Source: Cupriavidus pauculus (lineage in GTDB: Bacteria > Pseudomonadota > Gammaproteobacteria > Burkholderiales > Burkholderiaceae). Taken from it: DNA of 56,942 bases. The translations under genes and the position numbers were made by a program. The stretch covers positions 35,560 to 92,501 of the forward strand of contig NZ_PJRP01000024.1 in NCBI RefSeq assembly GCF_002858765.1, read 5' to 3'. Each line of letters starts with the position of its first letter. Position 1 is the stretch's first letter. The notes beneath the pieces were generated by a model, which had not been told where the DNA came from, did no database searches, and saw only the letters and a list, made by a program, of their open reading frames with translations. Of the stretch, positions 1-8,134 are shown piece by piece.

Positions 1-127
1 GCTGGACGTCCTGCTGCTGGCGCTCCTGCTGTGCACGCTGCTGATCGAACTGCCGCTGGCGATCCTGCGCCTGGCGCTGGACGTCCTGCTGCTGGCGCTC
101 CTGCTGTGCACGCTGCTGATCGAACTG
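1..127 (-). repeat. 75-bp tandem repeat encoding Gln-rich repeats
   Basis: Bases 1-52 recur exactly at 76-127, a 75-bp (25-codon) period within the DUF6600-type gene. The repeat keeps the reading frame, so copy number could change without breaking the protein. Shorter, degenerate CTG/CTGGCG-type repeats continue to about 400. The array may extend beyond the left edge. Confidence 0.85.
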
Positions 128-2116
128 TTGGCGGCCCATGGCGTCGCGGCGCTGCTCGTCGAGCTGGCGTTGCTGGTCCTGCGTCATGCGCTGTTGCTCG
201 AACTGCTGGCGACGCTGCGCGTCCTGCGATTGCCGCTGCTGGTCCTGCATCTGGCGCTGCTGATCCTGCGTCTGCCGCTGCAGCGCCTGCTGTTGCTGCC
301 GCTGGTTATCCGTGGACAGCCGCTGCTGATCTTGCATTTGCCGTTGCTGGTCGTGCAACTGGCGCTGCTGATCACGCTGCTGCTCGAACTGCTGGCGCTG
401 GGCATCGGACACCCCGCTGCGCAGCCCATCGGGCCGCTGCCCCGGCCCCCGGCCGGCCTGCGCCGCCTGGCTCATGCGTACGTCCGGCTGCCAGCCTTGA
501 CCGGGCTGCGGGCCGCGCCGCGCGTCGTCCCGGCCTGGCTGGCCCTGACGGCGGTTGTCCACGCCGGGCGTTGGCCCGTGCCAGGCCGGCCCGGCGCCAC
601 CGGTGCCGCCCTCGCGCGCAAAGCGGCGGGCCAGGTCGTCGACGCCGACGCGCCCGGGCTGATGGGCGGCGATAGCCTGGCGCTCGAATCCCTGTCGCGC
701 CATCGGCGGTACGCCCTGCGGCCGCGCGCCGCCGATCAGGCTTGACTTCACCGGCGCCATGATCGGGCCGCCGCGCGCCTCGCCCACTGGCAGCTGGCGC
801 CATTCCTCGCGATGGCTGCCACGCGGTACGGGGCGGCCTTCTACGAAATTGCGCGACGGCATGCCCGTGATCGCGCCCGGCACATTGCGGTTCACCCAGC
901 GGTCACGGTCGCCGCCGCGCATCCACGTGTTGTTGACCGGGAAATTGTTGATGCGCGTGACATAGCGCGGACTAGCCCGGTACACGGGCCGGTAGACGTC
1001 GCGCGGTCCCAGCGGATACCAGGCCACGCCTGGGCCGCCCCCGATGCGGATACTGGTGCCGCCGACAAAGCCGACCACGGCCGGCGCATAGCACGGACGC
1101 ACCGCCACCGGCCCCGGCACCCAGCCCCAGCGGCTGCCAAAGTAGGCCCAGCGCCCGTAGTGCGACGGCGCAAAGCCCCATGGCGCGTCGTCGATCCAGG
1201 TCCAGCCCCACGGCGCCACCCAGGCCCAGTGGCCTGTGCTGTACGGCGCCCAGCCCGACGTTACCTCGCGCGGGAACCACACAGCGCCATAGCCGGGGTC
1301 CTGCTGCCAGTCGCCGTAGTCGTCCAGCGCGGTGTAGCCGGTCATATCGGGCGGGACATAGCGCGCGGACGGCGAGGCATCCTCGCGCGCATCGCGGGCC
1401 GCGGTCCACTGGTCGAAGCCGTCGGGCGGCGGATAGTTGCCCGGACCTGCGTCGGCCAGGTCGGTGCCCGCGAACCGCATGCGCTGCCCGCGACCCAGTT
1501 CGATCGACCGGGTATCGCCATACAGCACGGCACTGCCATGGCGCATCGTCACCAGCGTGGAGGTGCCGTCGGGCGATACATCGATGCGGTAGTCGCCGGG
1601 CTCGCGCGGCACGAATGCCAGGTTCGGCGTATCGACTTCCACCTGCTGGTCGGCCGGCAGCGCGCGCACCCGGAGTTGCAGCGTGCCCTGGGTCAGCTTT
1701 ACCTGGGTGGCGCGGTCGTCAAGGTTCAGGATCGTCGCGGCGGTGCCGCCGCCCAGCCGCACCGCCGTGGCGCCGGCGTGCAGTTCGGCGCGGCCGCCCG
1801 GGTCGACCCAGAGTCGGTCGCCGGTCGTGATCGGCCGGTTCAGCCCCACGGCCGCCCATTCGTCGGAGCCGGCTGGCGCGAAACTGAGGCCGCCGGCCAT
1901 CTCGGTGACGGTGGCGATGCGCGACGACGGGTCCGCTGCCATCGCGGACGGATCGCCCAGCACGTTGGCATCGGCGGGATCCTGCTGGATATAGCCCGGA
2001 GGCATGCCTGGGGCGCCCGGGTTGTAGTCCTGTGCCCGGGCGTTCACCTGGACACAAAGGGCGGCGGCCAGACCGATGACGGCTGGCACGCGCGTGAAGC
2101 GATGACGGGATAGCAT
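1..2116 (-). CDS. DUF6600/FecR-like exported protein, C-terminus off the left edge
   Basis: Partial gene: it begins with ATG at 2116 and stays open to the window edge, giving more than 700 residues. The N-terminus (MLSRHRFTRVPAVIGLAAAL...ARAQ) is a signal peptide, so the product is probably periplasmic or surface-exposed. A FecR-like beta-rich segment follows, then the DUF6600 hallmark of aromatic W/G/P/Y repeats (for example GHWAWVAPWGWTWIDDAPWG and FAPSHYGRWAYF). The remaining roughly 200 residues are low complexity and rich in Gln, Arg and Asp, with QQ, DQQRQ and QQERQQQ runs built from short tandem repeats. The family has no established function. The large number of frames open on the opposite strand here is a by-product of the GC-rich repeats. 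Confidence 0.85.
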   Translation of the reverse strand, partial: MLSRHRFTRVPAVIGLAAALCVQVNARAQDYNPGAPGMPPGYIQQDPADANVLGDPSAMAADPSSRIATVTEMAGGLSFAPAGSDEWAAVGLNRPITTGDRLWVDPGGRAELHAGATAVRLGGGTAATILNLDDRATQVKLTQGTLQLRVRALPADQQVEVDTPNLAFVPREPGDYRIDVSPDGTSTLVTMRHGSAVLYGDTRSIELGRGQRMRFAGTDLADAGPGNYPPPDGFDQWTAARDAREDASPSARYVPPDMTGYTALDDYGDWQQDPGYGAVWFPREVTSGWAPYSTGHWAWVAPWGWTWIDDAPWGFAPSHYGRWAYFGSRWGWVPGPVAVRPCYAPAVVGFVGGTSIRIGGGPGVAWYPLGPRDVYRPVYRASPRYVTRINNFPVNNTWMRGGDRDRWVNRNVPGAITGMPSRNFVEGRPVPRGSHREEWRQLPVGEARGGPIMAPVKSSLIGGARPQGVPPMARQGFERQAIAAHQPGRVGVDDLARRFAREGGTGGAGPAWHGPTPGVDNRRQGQPGRDDARRGPQPGQGWQPDVRMSQAAQAGRGPGQRPDGLRSGVSDAQRQQFEQQRDQQRQLHDQQRQMQDQQRLSTDNQRQQQQALQRQTQDQQRQMQDQQRQSQDAQRRQQFEQQRMTQDQQRQLDEQRRDAMGRQQFDQQRAQQERQQQDVQRQAQDRQRQFDQQRAQQERQQQDVQ

Positions 2117-2418
2117 GATCGATTACCTGATTCCGGTGGGCCGTGCCGGCGACCTTGGCGGCATGCACCCGCTGCCACCGTATATCGGATAACGGCGGAG
2201 CGAACGGGCTGTGTACCGGACTTTGTAAGCACATATTTCCTGGCCCGCCTACGGGGGCATGCAGGACAAAGGCGGATACAAGTCTTGCAGATGAGGGGAA
2301 TATGGGCGGCGATCAACGCGCCATGGCGGCATGTTGGCCGCCAATGCCGCAGTGCAGCATTGACAACGCGGCGCCGGGGTTCAGCGGCAGTTTTCGGCCA
2401 AAGGTTCCGCCCCGCCGC
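2117..2418. other. Intergenic stretch of about 300 bp
   Basis: No gene is supported here. It must hold the promoter of the DUF6600 gene (minus strand) and the 3' end of the GGDEF-EAL transcript. The one visible structure is a bulged inverted repeat at 2326-2350 (GCGGCA...TGCCGC enclosing TTGG/CCAA). It has no T-run, so it is not a convincing terminator. Confidence 0.5.
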
Positions 2419-3771
2419 TCAGCGCGGCTGATTCCGCAGGAAGTCGGTCAGGCGGTCGGCCGGCATCGGCCTGCCGTACAGGTAGCCCTGGGCCTCGATG
2501 CACCCGTTGCCCAGCAGGAAGTCGCGCTGCTCAGGTGTCTCCACGCCCTCGGCCACCACGCCGATGCGCAGGCTCTGGCCAACGTTGATCACCGAGCGCA
2601 CGATGGCGGCGTCCACACTGTCTTGTGTGACGTTGCGGATGAAGGACTGGTCGATCTTGAGCCGGTCCACCGGGAACGACTTCAGGAAGCTCAGCGATGC
2701 ATAGCCGGTGCCGAAATCGTCGCAGGTCAGCGTCACGCCATCGCGGCGCAACGCCTGGAGCTGGTCTGACACCTCATCGCCCTGCTGCAGCGCGATTGTC
2801 TCGGTAATCTCGATCTCCAGCCGGTCCGGCGGCAGCTCCAGCGCGCGCAACACGTGGCGCACCTCGGTCAGCAGCCGGCTTTCGGCCAGTTGGGCGGCAA
2901 ACAGGTTGATGGCCACGCGCGGCGCGTCGGGAAAGGTCAGCGACCACGCCCGCGCCTGCGCGCAGGCCGTGTGCAGCAGCCACATGCCCACGTCGGCGGC
3001 CACGCTGCTGGCGGCCAGGGCGTCGATGAACGCCGCCGGGGTCAGCAGGCCCAGCGTGGGATGGCGCCAGCGCATCAGCGCCTCGGCGCCCACCACGCGG
3101 CCGTCGCGCAAATCCACCTGCGGCTGGTAGAGCAATTCAAACTGGCGTTGGGCGTAGGCTTCGCGCAGGGCCTGGACGAGCGACAGGCGCGTCGTCACAT
3201 CGGTGCGCATCTGCGGCTTGAAGAAGCGGATGGTGCGGCCGCCGTCGTGCTTGGCCCGGGCCAGCGCCAGACTGGCTGCCGCCAGCACGTCGGCCGTGGA
3301 GTCGCCACCCGCCGGCATCACGCAGGCGCCCAGGCTGGCCAGCACATGGTGGCGGTTGCCGTTCAGTTCATAGGGGGCCGACAGCATCGACAGGATGGCC
3401 GCGCTGACGTGGCGCACCAATGTGGGGTCGGAAATGGAGGTCAGCAGCACGCCGAACTCGTCGCCGCCCACCCGGCCGACCACGGCATCGCGCGGCGAGG
3501 CGTCGCGCAGGCGGCGGGCCACGTGCTGAAGGATCGCATCCCCCTCCATGTGGCCATGCATGTCGTTGAACGCGCGGAAATCGTCGACGCCCACCAGCAA
3601 CAAGGCAAAGCGAGGCGTCGTCTCGCCAAGCAGACGCGCTTCGACCCGCTTCAAGAATGCCTGGCGGACGACCACGCCGGTCAGCGGATCGAGATCCGCC
3701 GGCGGCAAGGCGCCAGTCACCTGTGCCTCCGACTTGGCCACCATCCCTGCCCTATCAGTTGTGATGAACAT
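2419..3771 (-). CDS. GGDEF-EAL cyclic-di-GMP turnover protein
   Basis: A 450-aa cytosolic protein without membrane segments. An N-terminal GGDEF domain (about residues 28-185) has an intact GGDEF at 102-106 but no RxxD inhibitory site upstream of it. The EAL domain (about 200-445) has EAL at 230-232 and the expected catalytic signatures: EITET, DDFGTGYASL, LKIDQSFI and VAEGVET. By family knowledge the EAL half should hydrolyse c-di-GMP to pGpG. The GGDEF half may be a cyclase or a GTP-binding regulator. It is transcribed divergently from wspA 260 bp away, which makes it a plausible opponent of WspR; that link is inference. The start is either ATG 3771 (GGGG nearby) or an in-frame ATG nine codons later. 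Confidence 0.9.
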   Translation of the reverse strand: MFITTDRAGMVAKSEAQVTGALPPADLDPLTGVVVRQAFLKRVEARLLGETTPRFALLLVGVDDFRAFNDMHGHMEGDAILQHVARRLRDASPRDAVVGRVGGDEFGVLLTSISDPTLVRHVSAAILSMLSAPYELNGNRHHVLASLGACVMPAGGDSTADVLAAASLALARAKHDGGRTIRFFKPQMRTDVTTRLSLVQALREAYAQRQFELLYQPQVDLRDGRVVGAEALMRWRHPTLGLLTPAAFIDALAASSVAADVGMWLLHTACAQARAWSLTFPDAPRVAINLFAAQLAESRLLTEVRHVLRALELPPDRLEIEITETIALQQGDEVSDQLQALRRDGVTLTCDDFGTGYASLSFLKSFPVDRLKIDQSFIRNVTQDSVDAAIVRSVINVGQSLRIGVVAEGVETPEQRDFLLGNGCIEAQGYLYGRPMPADRLTDFLRNQPR

Positions 3772-3883
3772 TTTCCCCGCTCAAGCTATCTGGCAAGTGT
3801 GACGAAAACTTTGAAAAAAGCAAGGGCTACAAATTGGCGCCGCGGCCGCGCAACGGCGCTGGCTGGCGGGATACCGTCGACCG

Positions 3884-3912
3884 TTGAATTGGCCCGGACG
3901 TTACAGTACCCT
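3884..3912 (+). promoter_or_regulatory. Possible wspA promoter
   Basis: TTGAAT at 3884-3889 and TACCCT at 3907-3912 are separated by 17 bp and lie 122 bp before the wspA start. The -10 match is weak, so this is only a candidate. Confidence 0.25.
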
Positions 3913-4033
3913 ACGCCGCAAACGCCTACCACCCGTTCGAGGGATACCCCCTATTCGAGTGTGGGCCCTGGCAGACGGTCCCCGCCAGTCCCGCCGACCG
4001 CGTCCGTCCGCCCAACGAGAGACTCTATCGACC

Positions 4034-5653
4034 GTGAACCACTGGACCATCCGCACGCGCATCCTGGCAAGCTTCACCTTCATCCTGCTGGTCATGACCC
4101 TGATGAGCGTGGCAGCCTACAACCGCCTGTCCGCCATCGAGCATGAAACCACGGTCATGCGCACCGATGCGCTGCCCGGCCTGAACTACAGCGCCGGCAT
4201 GCGCGGTGTCTGGGGCGAGATCTACGTACTGGCCTGGCAGACCGTGACGGCATCCGACCCGGCCCAGCGTGCCAGGCTGCTAGCCCAGACCGAGGACGCC
4301 ACGCACCGGCTGGACAAGCTGCAGAAACAGTATGCCGACTCGATCCAGCGCGAAGACGATCGCATCCGTTTCAAGGCGTTCCTCGATGTTCGCGCAAGAT
4401 ACGGGCAGGCTGCCCAGCCCTACCTTGACCCCACGCGCTGGCGCGATACCGCCACCGCCGAAGCCGCCCTGCGCAACAGCGCCCATGACCTCTGGGCCGA
4501 CGGCCGCAAGGCGCTGCAGGATCTGGTGGACGACAACGCCGCCGTCAATGACCGCGCCGCCGCCGGCATCATCGATTCGGTAAGCGCCGCCAAGACCAGC
4601 ATCGAGGTGGCGCTAGCCATTGCCGTGTTGGCCGCGCTGGTCTGCGGCTTCCTGCTGCTGCGTGCGATCAACGGCCCGATGCGCTCGATCGTGTCGCTGT
4701 TGGGTACCATGCGCGGCGGCGACCTGCGCCAGCGCATGACGCTGAACCGCCGCGACGAATTCCACGCCGTGGAGGCGGGCTTCAACCAGATGGCCGGCGA
4801 GCTGACCTCGCTGGTCGGACAGGCCCAACGCTCCGCCATCCAGGTCACGACCTCGGTCAACGAGATTGCCGCCACGGCCCGCCAGCAGCAGGCCACCGCC
4901 ACCGAAACAGCCGCCACCACCACACAGATCGGCGCCACGTCGCGCGAGATCGCAGCCACCTCGCGCGACCTGGTCCGCACCATGAACGAGGTCTCGCACG
5001 CGGCCGAACAGACCGCCGGCCTAGCCGGCACTGGCCAGGGAGGACTTTCGCGCATGGAAGCCACGATGCACCATGTGATGGACGCCGCCGGGTCGGTCAA
5101 CGCCCGGCTGGCCACGCTCAACGAGAAGGCCGGCAATATCAACCAGGTGGTGACCACCATCGCCCGGGTGGCCGACCAGACCAACCTGCTGTCGCTCAAC
5201 GCCGCGATCGAGGCCGAGAAGGCCGGCGAATATGGCCGGGGCTTCTCGGTGGTGGCCACCGAAATCCGCCGCCTGGCGGACCAGACCGCCGTGGCCACCT
5301 ACGACATCGAGCAGATCGTGCGCGAGATCCAGTCCGCCGTGTCGGCCGGCGTGATGGGCATGGACAAGTTCTCGGAGGAAGTGCGGCGCGGCATGTCCGA
5401 GGTGACGCAGGTGGGCGACCAGCTATCGCAGATCATTGGCCAGGTGCAGTCGCTGGCCCCGCGCGTGCAGATGGTCAACGAAGGCATGCAGGCCCAGGCC
5501 GGCGGCGCCGAACAGATTAACCAGGCGCTGATGCAGCTGTCCGAAGCCGCCCAGCAGACCGTGGAGTCGCTGCGCCAGTCGAGCCAGGCCATCGACGAAC
5601 TGACGCTGGTGGCCAACGAGCTGCGCAGCGGCGTGTCGCGTTTCAAGGTCTGA
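4034..5653 (+). CDS. wspA: WspA methyl-accepting chemotaxis-type receptor
   Basis: A 539-aa membrane receptor at the head of the Wsp signalling operon. One membrane segment lies at about residues 10-30 (ILASFTFILLVMTLMSVAA), followed by a periplasmic four-helix-bundle-like sensor and a second membrane segment at about 190-211. HAMP and the long coiled-coil MCP signalling domain follow, with the conserved hairpin tip around VADQTNLLSLNAAIEAEKAG. There is no C-terminal receptor-tethering pentapeptide. The GTG at 4034 (MNHWTIRTR) was chosen because it puts a short basic segment before the first membrane helix and has GAGAGA upstream. An in-frame ATG at 3884 would add 50 arginine- and proline-rich residues that do not look like receptor sequence. 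The next gene starts 22 bp later. Confidence 0.93.
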   Translation: MNHWTIRTRILASFTFILLVMTLMSVAAYNRLSAIEHETTVMRTDALPGLNYSAGMRGVWGEIYVLAWQTVTASDPAQRARLLAQTEDATHRLDKLQKQYADSIQREDDRIRFKAFLDVRARYGQAAQPYLDPTRWRDTATAEAALRNSAHDLWADGRKALQDLVDDNAAVNDRAAAGIIDSVSAAKTSIEVALAIAVLAALVCGFLLLRAINGPMRSIVSLLGTMRGGDLRQRMTLNRRDEFHAVEAGFNQMAGELTSLVGQAQRSAIQVTTSVNEIAATARQQQATATETAATTTQIGATSREIAATSRDLVRTMNEVSHAAEQTAGLAGTGQGGLSRMEATMHHVMDAAGSVNARLATLNEKAGNINQVVTTIARVADQTNLLSLNAAIEAEKAGEYGRGFSVVATEIRRLADQTAVATYDIEQIVREIQSAVSAGVMGMDKFSEEVRRGMSEVTQVGDQLSQIIGQVQSLAPRVQMVNEGMQAQAGGAEQINQALMQLSEAAQQTVESLRQSSQAIDELTLVANELRSGVSRFKV

Positions 5654-5674
5654 GCGGCCCCGCCGCGCGTGCCC

Positions 5675-6148
5675 ATGGCGCTCTTCCTGCTGTTTCGCAT
5701 CGGCTCCGACTACTACGCGCTGGATAGCGCCGAGGTGGCCGAGGTCTTGCCGCTGACGGCCACCAAGCAGATTCCCGGCGCGCCCGCATGGGTCAGCGGA
5801 CTGATGACGCGGCGCGGGCAGACCGTGCCCGTGATCGACGTCACCGCGCTGGCCACCGGCGTGCAAGCCGGGGGGCGCACCAGCACGCGCACCGTGCTGG
5901 TCCATTACCGGCGTCCCGGCGCGGGCGAGGCGGCCACGCACCTGCTGGGGCTGCGGCTGGAATATGCTACCGATATCCTGCGCTGCGCCCCGGAGTCGTT
6001 TGTCGACAGCGGCATCGATCCGGGCCCGGCGCGCTATCTGGGCCCCGTGCGCCAAGACGCCCGGGGGCTCGTGCAATGGGTCCACGTGGCCAATCTGCTG
6101 CCCGACGCGGTACACAACCTGCTATTTCCGGAGGCAAACCCCGCATGA
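5675..6148 (+). CDS. wspB: WspB, CheW-type coupling protein
   Basis: A 157-aa CheW-fold adaptor that should link WspA to the WspE kinase. It opens with LFLLFRIGSDYYALDSAEVA and has the typical PGAPAWVSGLMTRRGQTVPV segment of CheW proteins. ATG 5675 is preferred; an in-frame GTG two codons upstream (5669) is possible and neither has a strong ribosome site, suggesting coupling to wspA. Its stop overlaps the wspC start (ATGA, 6145-6148). Confidence 0.88.
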   Translation: MALFLLFRIGSDYYALDSAEVAEVLPLTATKQIPGAPAWVSGLMTRRGQTVPVIDVTALATGVQAGGRTSTRTVLVHYRRPGAGEAATHLLGLRLEYATDILRCAPESFVDSGIDPGPARYLGPVRQDARGLVQWVHVANLLPDAVHNLLFPEANPA

Positions 6149-7449
6149 TGGATCTGCCTCATCCTCCTACTCAGATCGAAGCCCTTCTCAAGGAGCGCAT
6201 CGGGCTGGACGCCGCCGCAATCGGGCCCGCCGTGATTGCGCGCGCGGTCGAGGAGCGCCGCCTGGCAGTGGGCGCCCGGGACCCGGCCGCCTACTGGAAC
6301 CTGCTGCACGCGGTGCCCGATGAACTGCAGACGCTGATCGAAGCCGTGGTGGTACCCGAGACCTGGTTCTTCCGCCATCGAGAAGCGTTGCTGGCACTGG
6401 GACGCTTTGCCGCGCACCGCGCGTTCGGCGAGGGCGAGCGTCTGCTGCGCGTGCTCAGCCTGCCGTGCTCGACTGGCGAGGAACCGTATTCGATCGCCAT
6501 GGCGCTGTTCGATGCGGGACTGCCGGCCAATCGTTTCCGCGTGGATGCGGTCGATGTCAGCGCCCGGGCACTGGAACGCGCCCGCGCCGGCCTGTACGGC
6601 GGCAACGCCTTCCGCGGCGTACCGCTCGATTTCCGCGACCGCTACTTCGCACAGGCCCCCACCGGCTACCAGTTGTCGGAAAAGGTCCGCGCGCAGGTGC
6701 GGCTGCTGCAGGGCAACCTGATGTCGCCCGGCCTGCTGGCCAGTGAGCCACCCTATGACTTCGTGTTCTGCCGCAACCTGCTGATCTATTTCGATCCGGC
6801 CACGCAGCAGCAGGTGGTGCAGACCCTGCGGCGCCTGACCGCCGGGAACGGGCTGATCTTCGTGGGGCCGGCCGAAGCCAGCCTGCTGACCCGCGAAGGG
6901 TTGAACGGTGCCGGGGTACCGCTGGCGTTCGCGTTTCATCCGGCGCAGGCCCGCGTACCGGCGACGACGGCGCCAATGGCGCCCGCATCGTCATCGCCGG
7001 CACCGGCATGGCGGCCCACTTCAAGCGCCCCAACCACCATGCACCCCACCCCCGCGCGCCGCACGGCAGCGTCGACCGCCATGCTGGCGCCACGCCCGCT
7101 GCGGCCATCGGCCGGCGCTGTGTCCGCCGCTGCGGCGAATACTGAGCTGGCAGCCATTTCGGCCATGGCCGACCGGGGCGAACTCGATGCCGCCACGGCC
7201 GCGTGCCAGCATTACCTGACCGGCCATGGATCGTCGCCCGACGGCTGGTGCCTGCTGGGCGTGCTGCACGATGCGGCCGGCCGCATCGCCGACGCCCACG
7301 CCGCCTACCGCAAGGCGGTGTACCTTGACCCGGGCCATGAGGAAGCGCTCTATCACCTGGCCGCCCTGCTCGACGGCGAAGGCGATACTTCCGGCGCCCA
7401 CCGGCTGCGCGAGCGCGCCCAGCGTCATGCCCGACTGAGCCATGGCTGA
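6145..7449 (+). CDS. wspC: WspC, CheR-type receptor methyltransferase with C-terminal TPR
   Basis: A 434-aa protein predicted to methylate glutamates on WspA with S-adenosylmethionine. The CheR helical N-terminus covers residues 1-80 and includes ETWFFRHREAL. The SAM fold follows with LSLPCSTGEEPYSIAMAL (about 104-121) and CRNLLIYFDPATQQ. An Ala/Pro-rich linker (about 270-340) leads to a TPR-like segment (LLGVLHDAAGRIADAHAAYR). This CheR-plus-TPR architecture is characteristic of WspC. ATG 6145 was chosen because GGAGG lies about 11 bp upstream and the next Met follows at once. It overlaps wspB by 4 bp and wspD by 8 bp. Confidence 0.92.
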   Translation: MMDLPHPPTQIEALLKERIGLDAAAIGPAVIARAVEERRLAVGARDPAAYWNLLHAVPDELQTLIEAVVVPETWFFRHREALLALGRFAAHRAFGEGERLLRVLSLPCSTGEEPYSIAMALFDAGLPANRFRVDAVDVSARALERARAGLYGGNAFRGVPLDFRDRYFAQAPTGYQLSEKVRAQVRLLQGNLMSPGLLASEPPYDFVFCRNLLIYFDPATQQQVVQTLRRLTAGNGLIFVGPAEASLLTREGLNGAGVPLAFAFHPAQARVPATTAPMAPASSSPAPAWRPTSSAPTTMHPTPARRTAASTAMLAPRPLRPSAGAVSAAAANTELAAISAMADRGELDAATAACQHYLTGHGSSPDGWCLLGVLHDAAGRIADAHAAYRKAVYLDPGHEEALYHLAALLDGEGDTSGAHRLRERAQRHARLSHG

Positions 7450-8134
7450 TTCCATCGTCCAACACGCCTCCACCACGTTGCCCGGCCTGACCGCCGGCAC
7501 CGTCGACGACTGCTGGCGCCGCATCGGCACCGGCGGCGACCGTTCCTGCCCGAAGCTGAAGGATTGCCTGCGCTGCCGCAACTGCCCGGTCTATGCGCAG
7601 GCCGCCGTGACGGTGCTCGATTCGCTATCGACCGGCAGCCTGTGGGACAGCACCATCGACAACGCCGCCGGGGATGTGGGCCTTGATCGCGCCGCCGGCC
7701 AGTCGCTGCTGATCTTCCGCGTTGGCGACGAATGGCTGGCGCTGCCCACGGCCGCGCTTGGCGAGATCACCGCCCCGGTGCCGGTACATTCGCTGCCGCA
7801 CCGGCGCCACGCGGCGCTGATCGGCGTGGCCGCGGTACGCGGCGTGCTGCTGACCTGCGTGTCTCTGGCGCTGCTGTTCGGCGCCCCGGAAGGCGCTGGC
7901 CAGCAGACCACGCGCTGCCTGATCCTGGGCCAGGGCCGCAATGCCATTGCCCTGCCGGTGGCCGAGGTGGCGGGGGTCGAGCACGTGCCGCACCATGCGC
8001 TGCTGCCGCTGCCCGCCACGTTAACGCGAGCGTCGTCCCGATATACACAAGCGCTGTTCGAACACGCCAGCCATAGTGTGGGGCTGCTCGATGCCGACCT
8101 GCTGCGTCAGGCACTGTCGCGGAGCCTGGCATGA
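7442..8134 (+). CDS. wspD: WspD, CheW-type adaptor with N-terminal cysteine cluster
   Basis: A 230-aa second CheW-type adaptor of the Wsp complex. Residues 20-50 carry five cysteines (C24, C36, C42, C45, C48; C-x11-C-x5-C-x2-C-x2-C) ahead of the CheW fold, which starts near LLIFRVGDEWLALPTAALGE. I recall a similar GDRSC...CRNCPVY segment in other WspD proteins, but its role is not known to me; metal or disulfide chemistry is possible. The gene overlaps wspC by 8 bp and wspE by 4 bp, so translation is probably coupled. Confidence 0.9.
   Translation: MADSIVQHASTTLPGLTAGTVDDCWRRIGTGGDRSCPKLKDCLRCRNCPVYAQAAVTVLDSLSTGSLWDSTIDNAAGDVGLDRAAGQSLLIFRVGDEWLALPTAALGEITAPVPVHSLPHRRHAALIGVAAVRGVLLTCVSLALLFGAPEGAGQQTTRCLILGQGRNAIALPVAEVAGVEHVPHHALLPLPATLTRASSRYTQALFEHASHSVGLLDADLLRQALSRSLA

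Noticed and set aside
1..400. CRISPR-like array
   Set aside because: Repeats are contiguous and in frame within a coding region, without unique spacers of constant length.
812..2113. A plus-strand frame of 433 codons opposite the DUF6600 gene
   Set aside because: No domain is visible; the minus strand has signal peptide and DUF6600 motifs.
3884..4033. Longer WspA starting at ATG 3884
   Set aside because: The added 50 residues are Arg/Pro-rich and unlike receptor N-termini; GTG 4034 gives a standard membrane anchor with a purine-rich site upstream.
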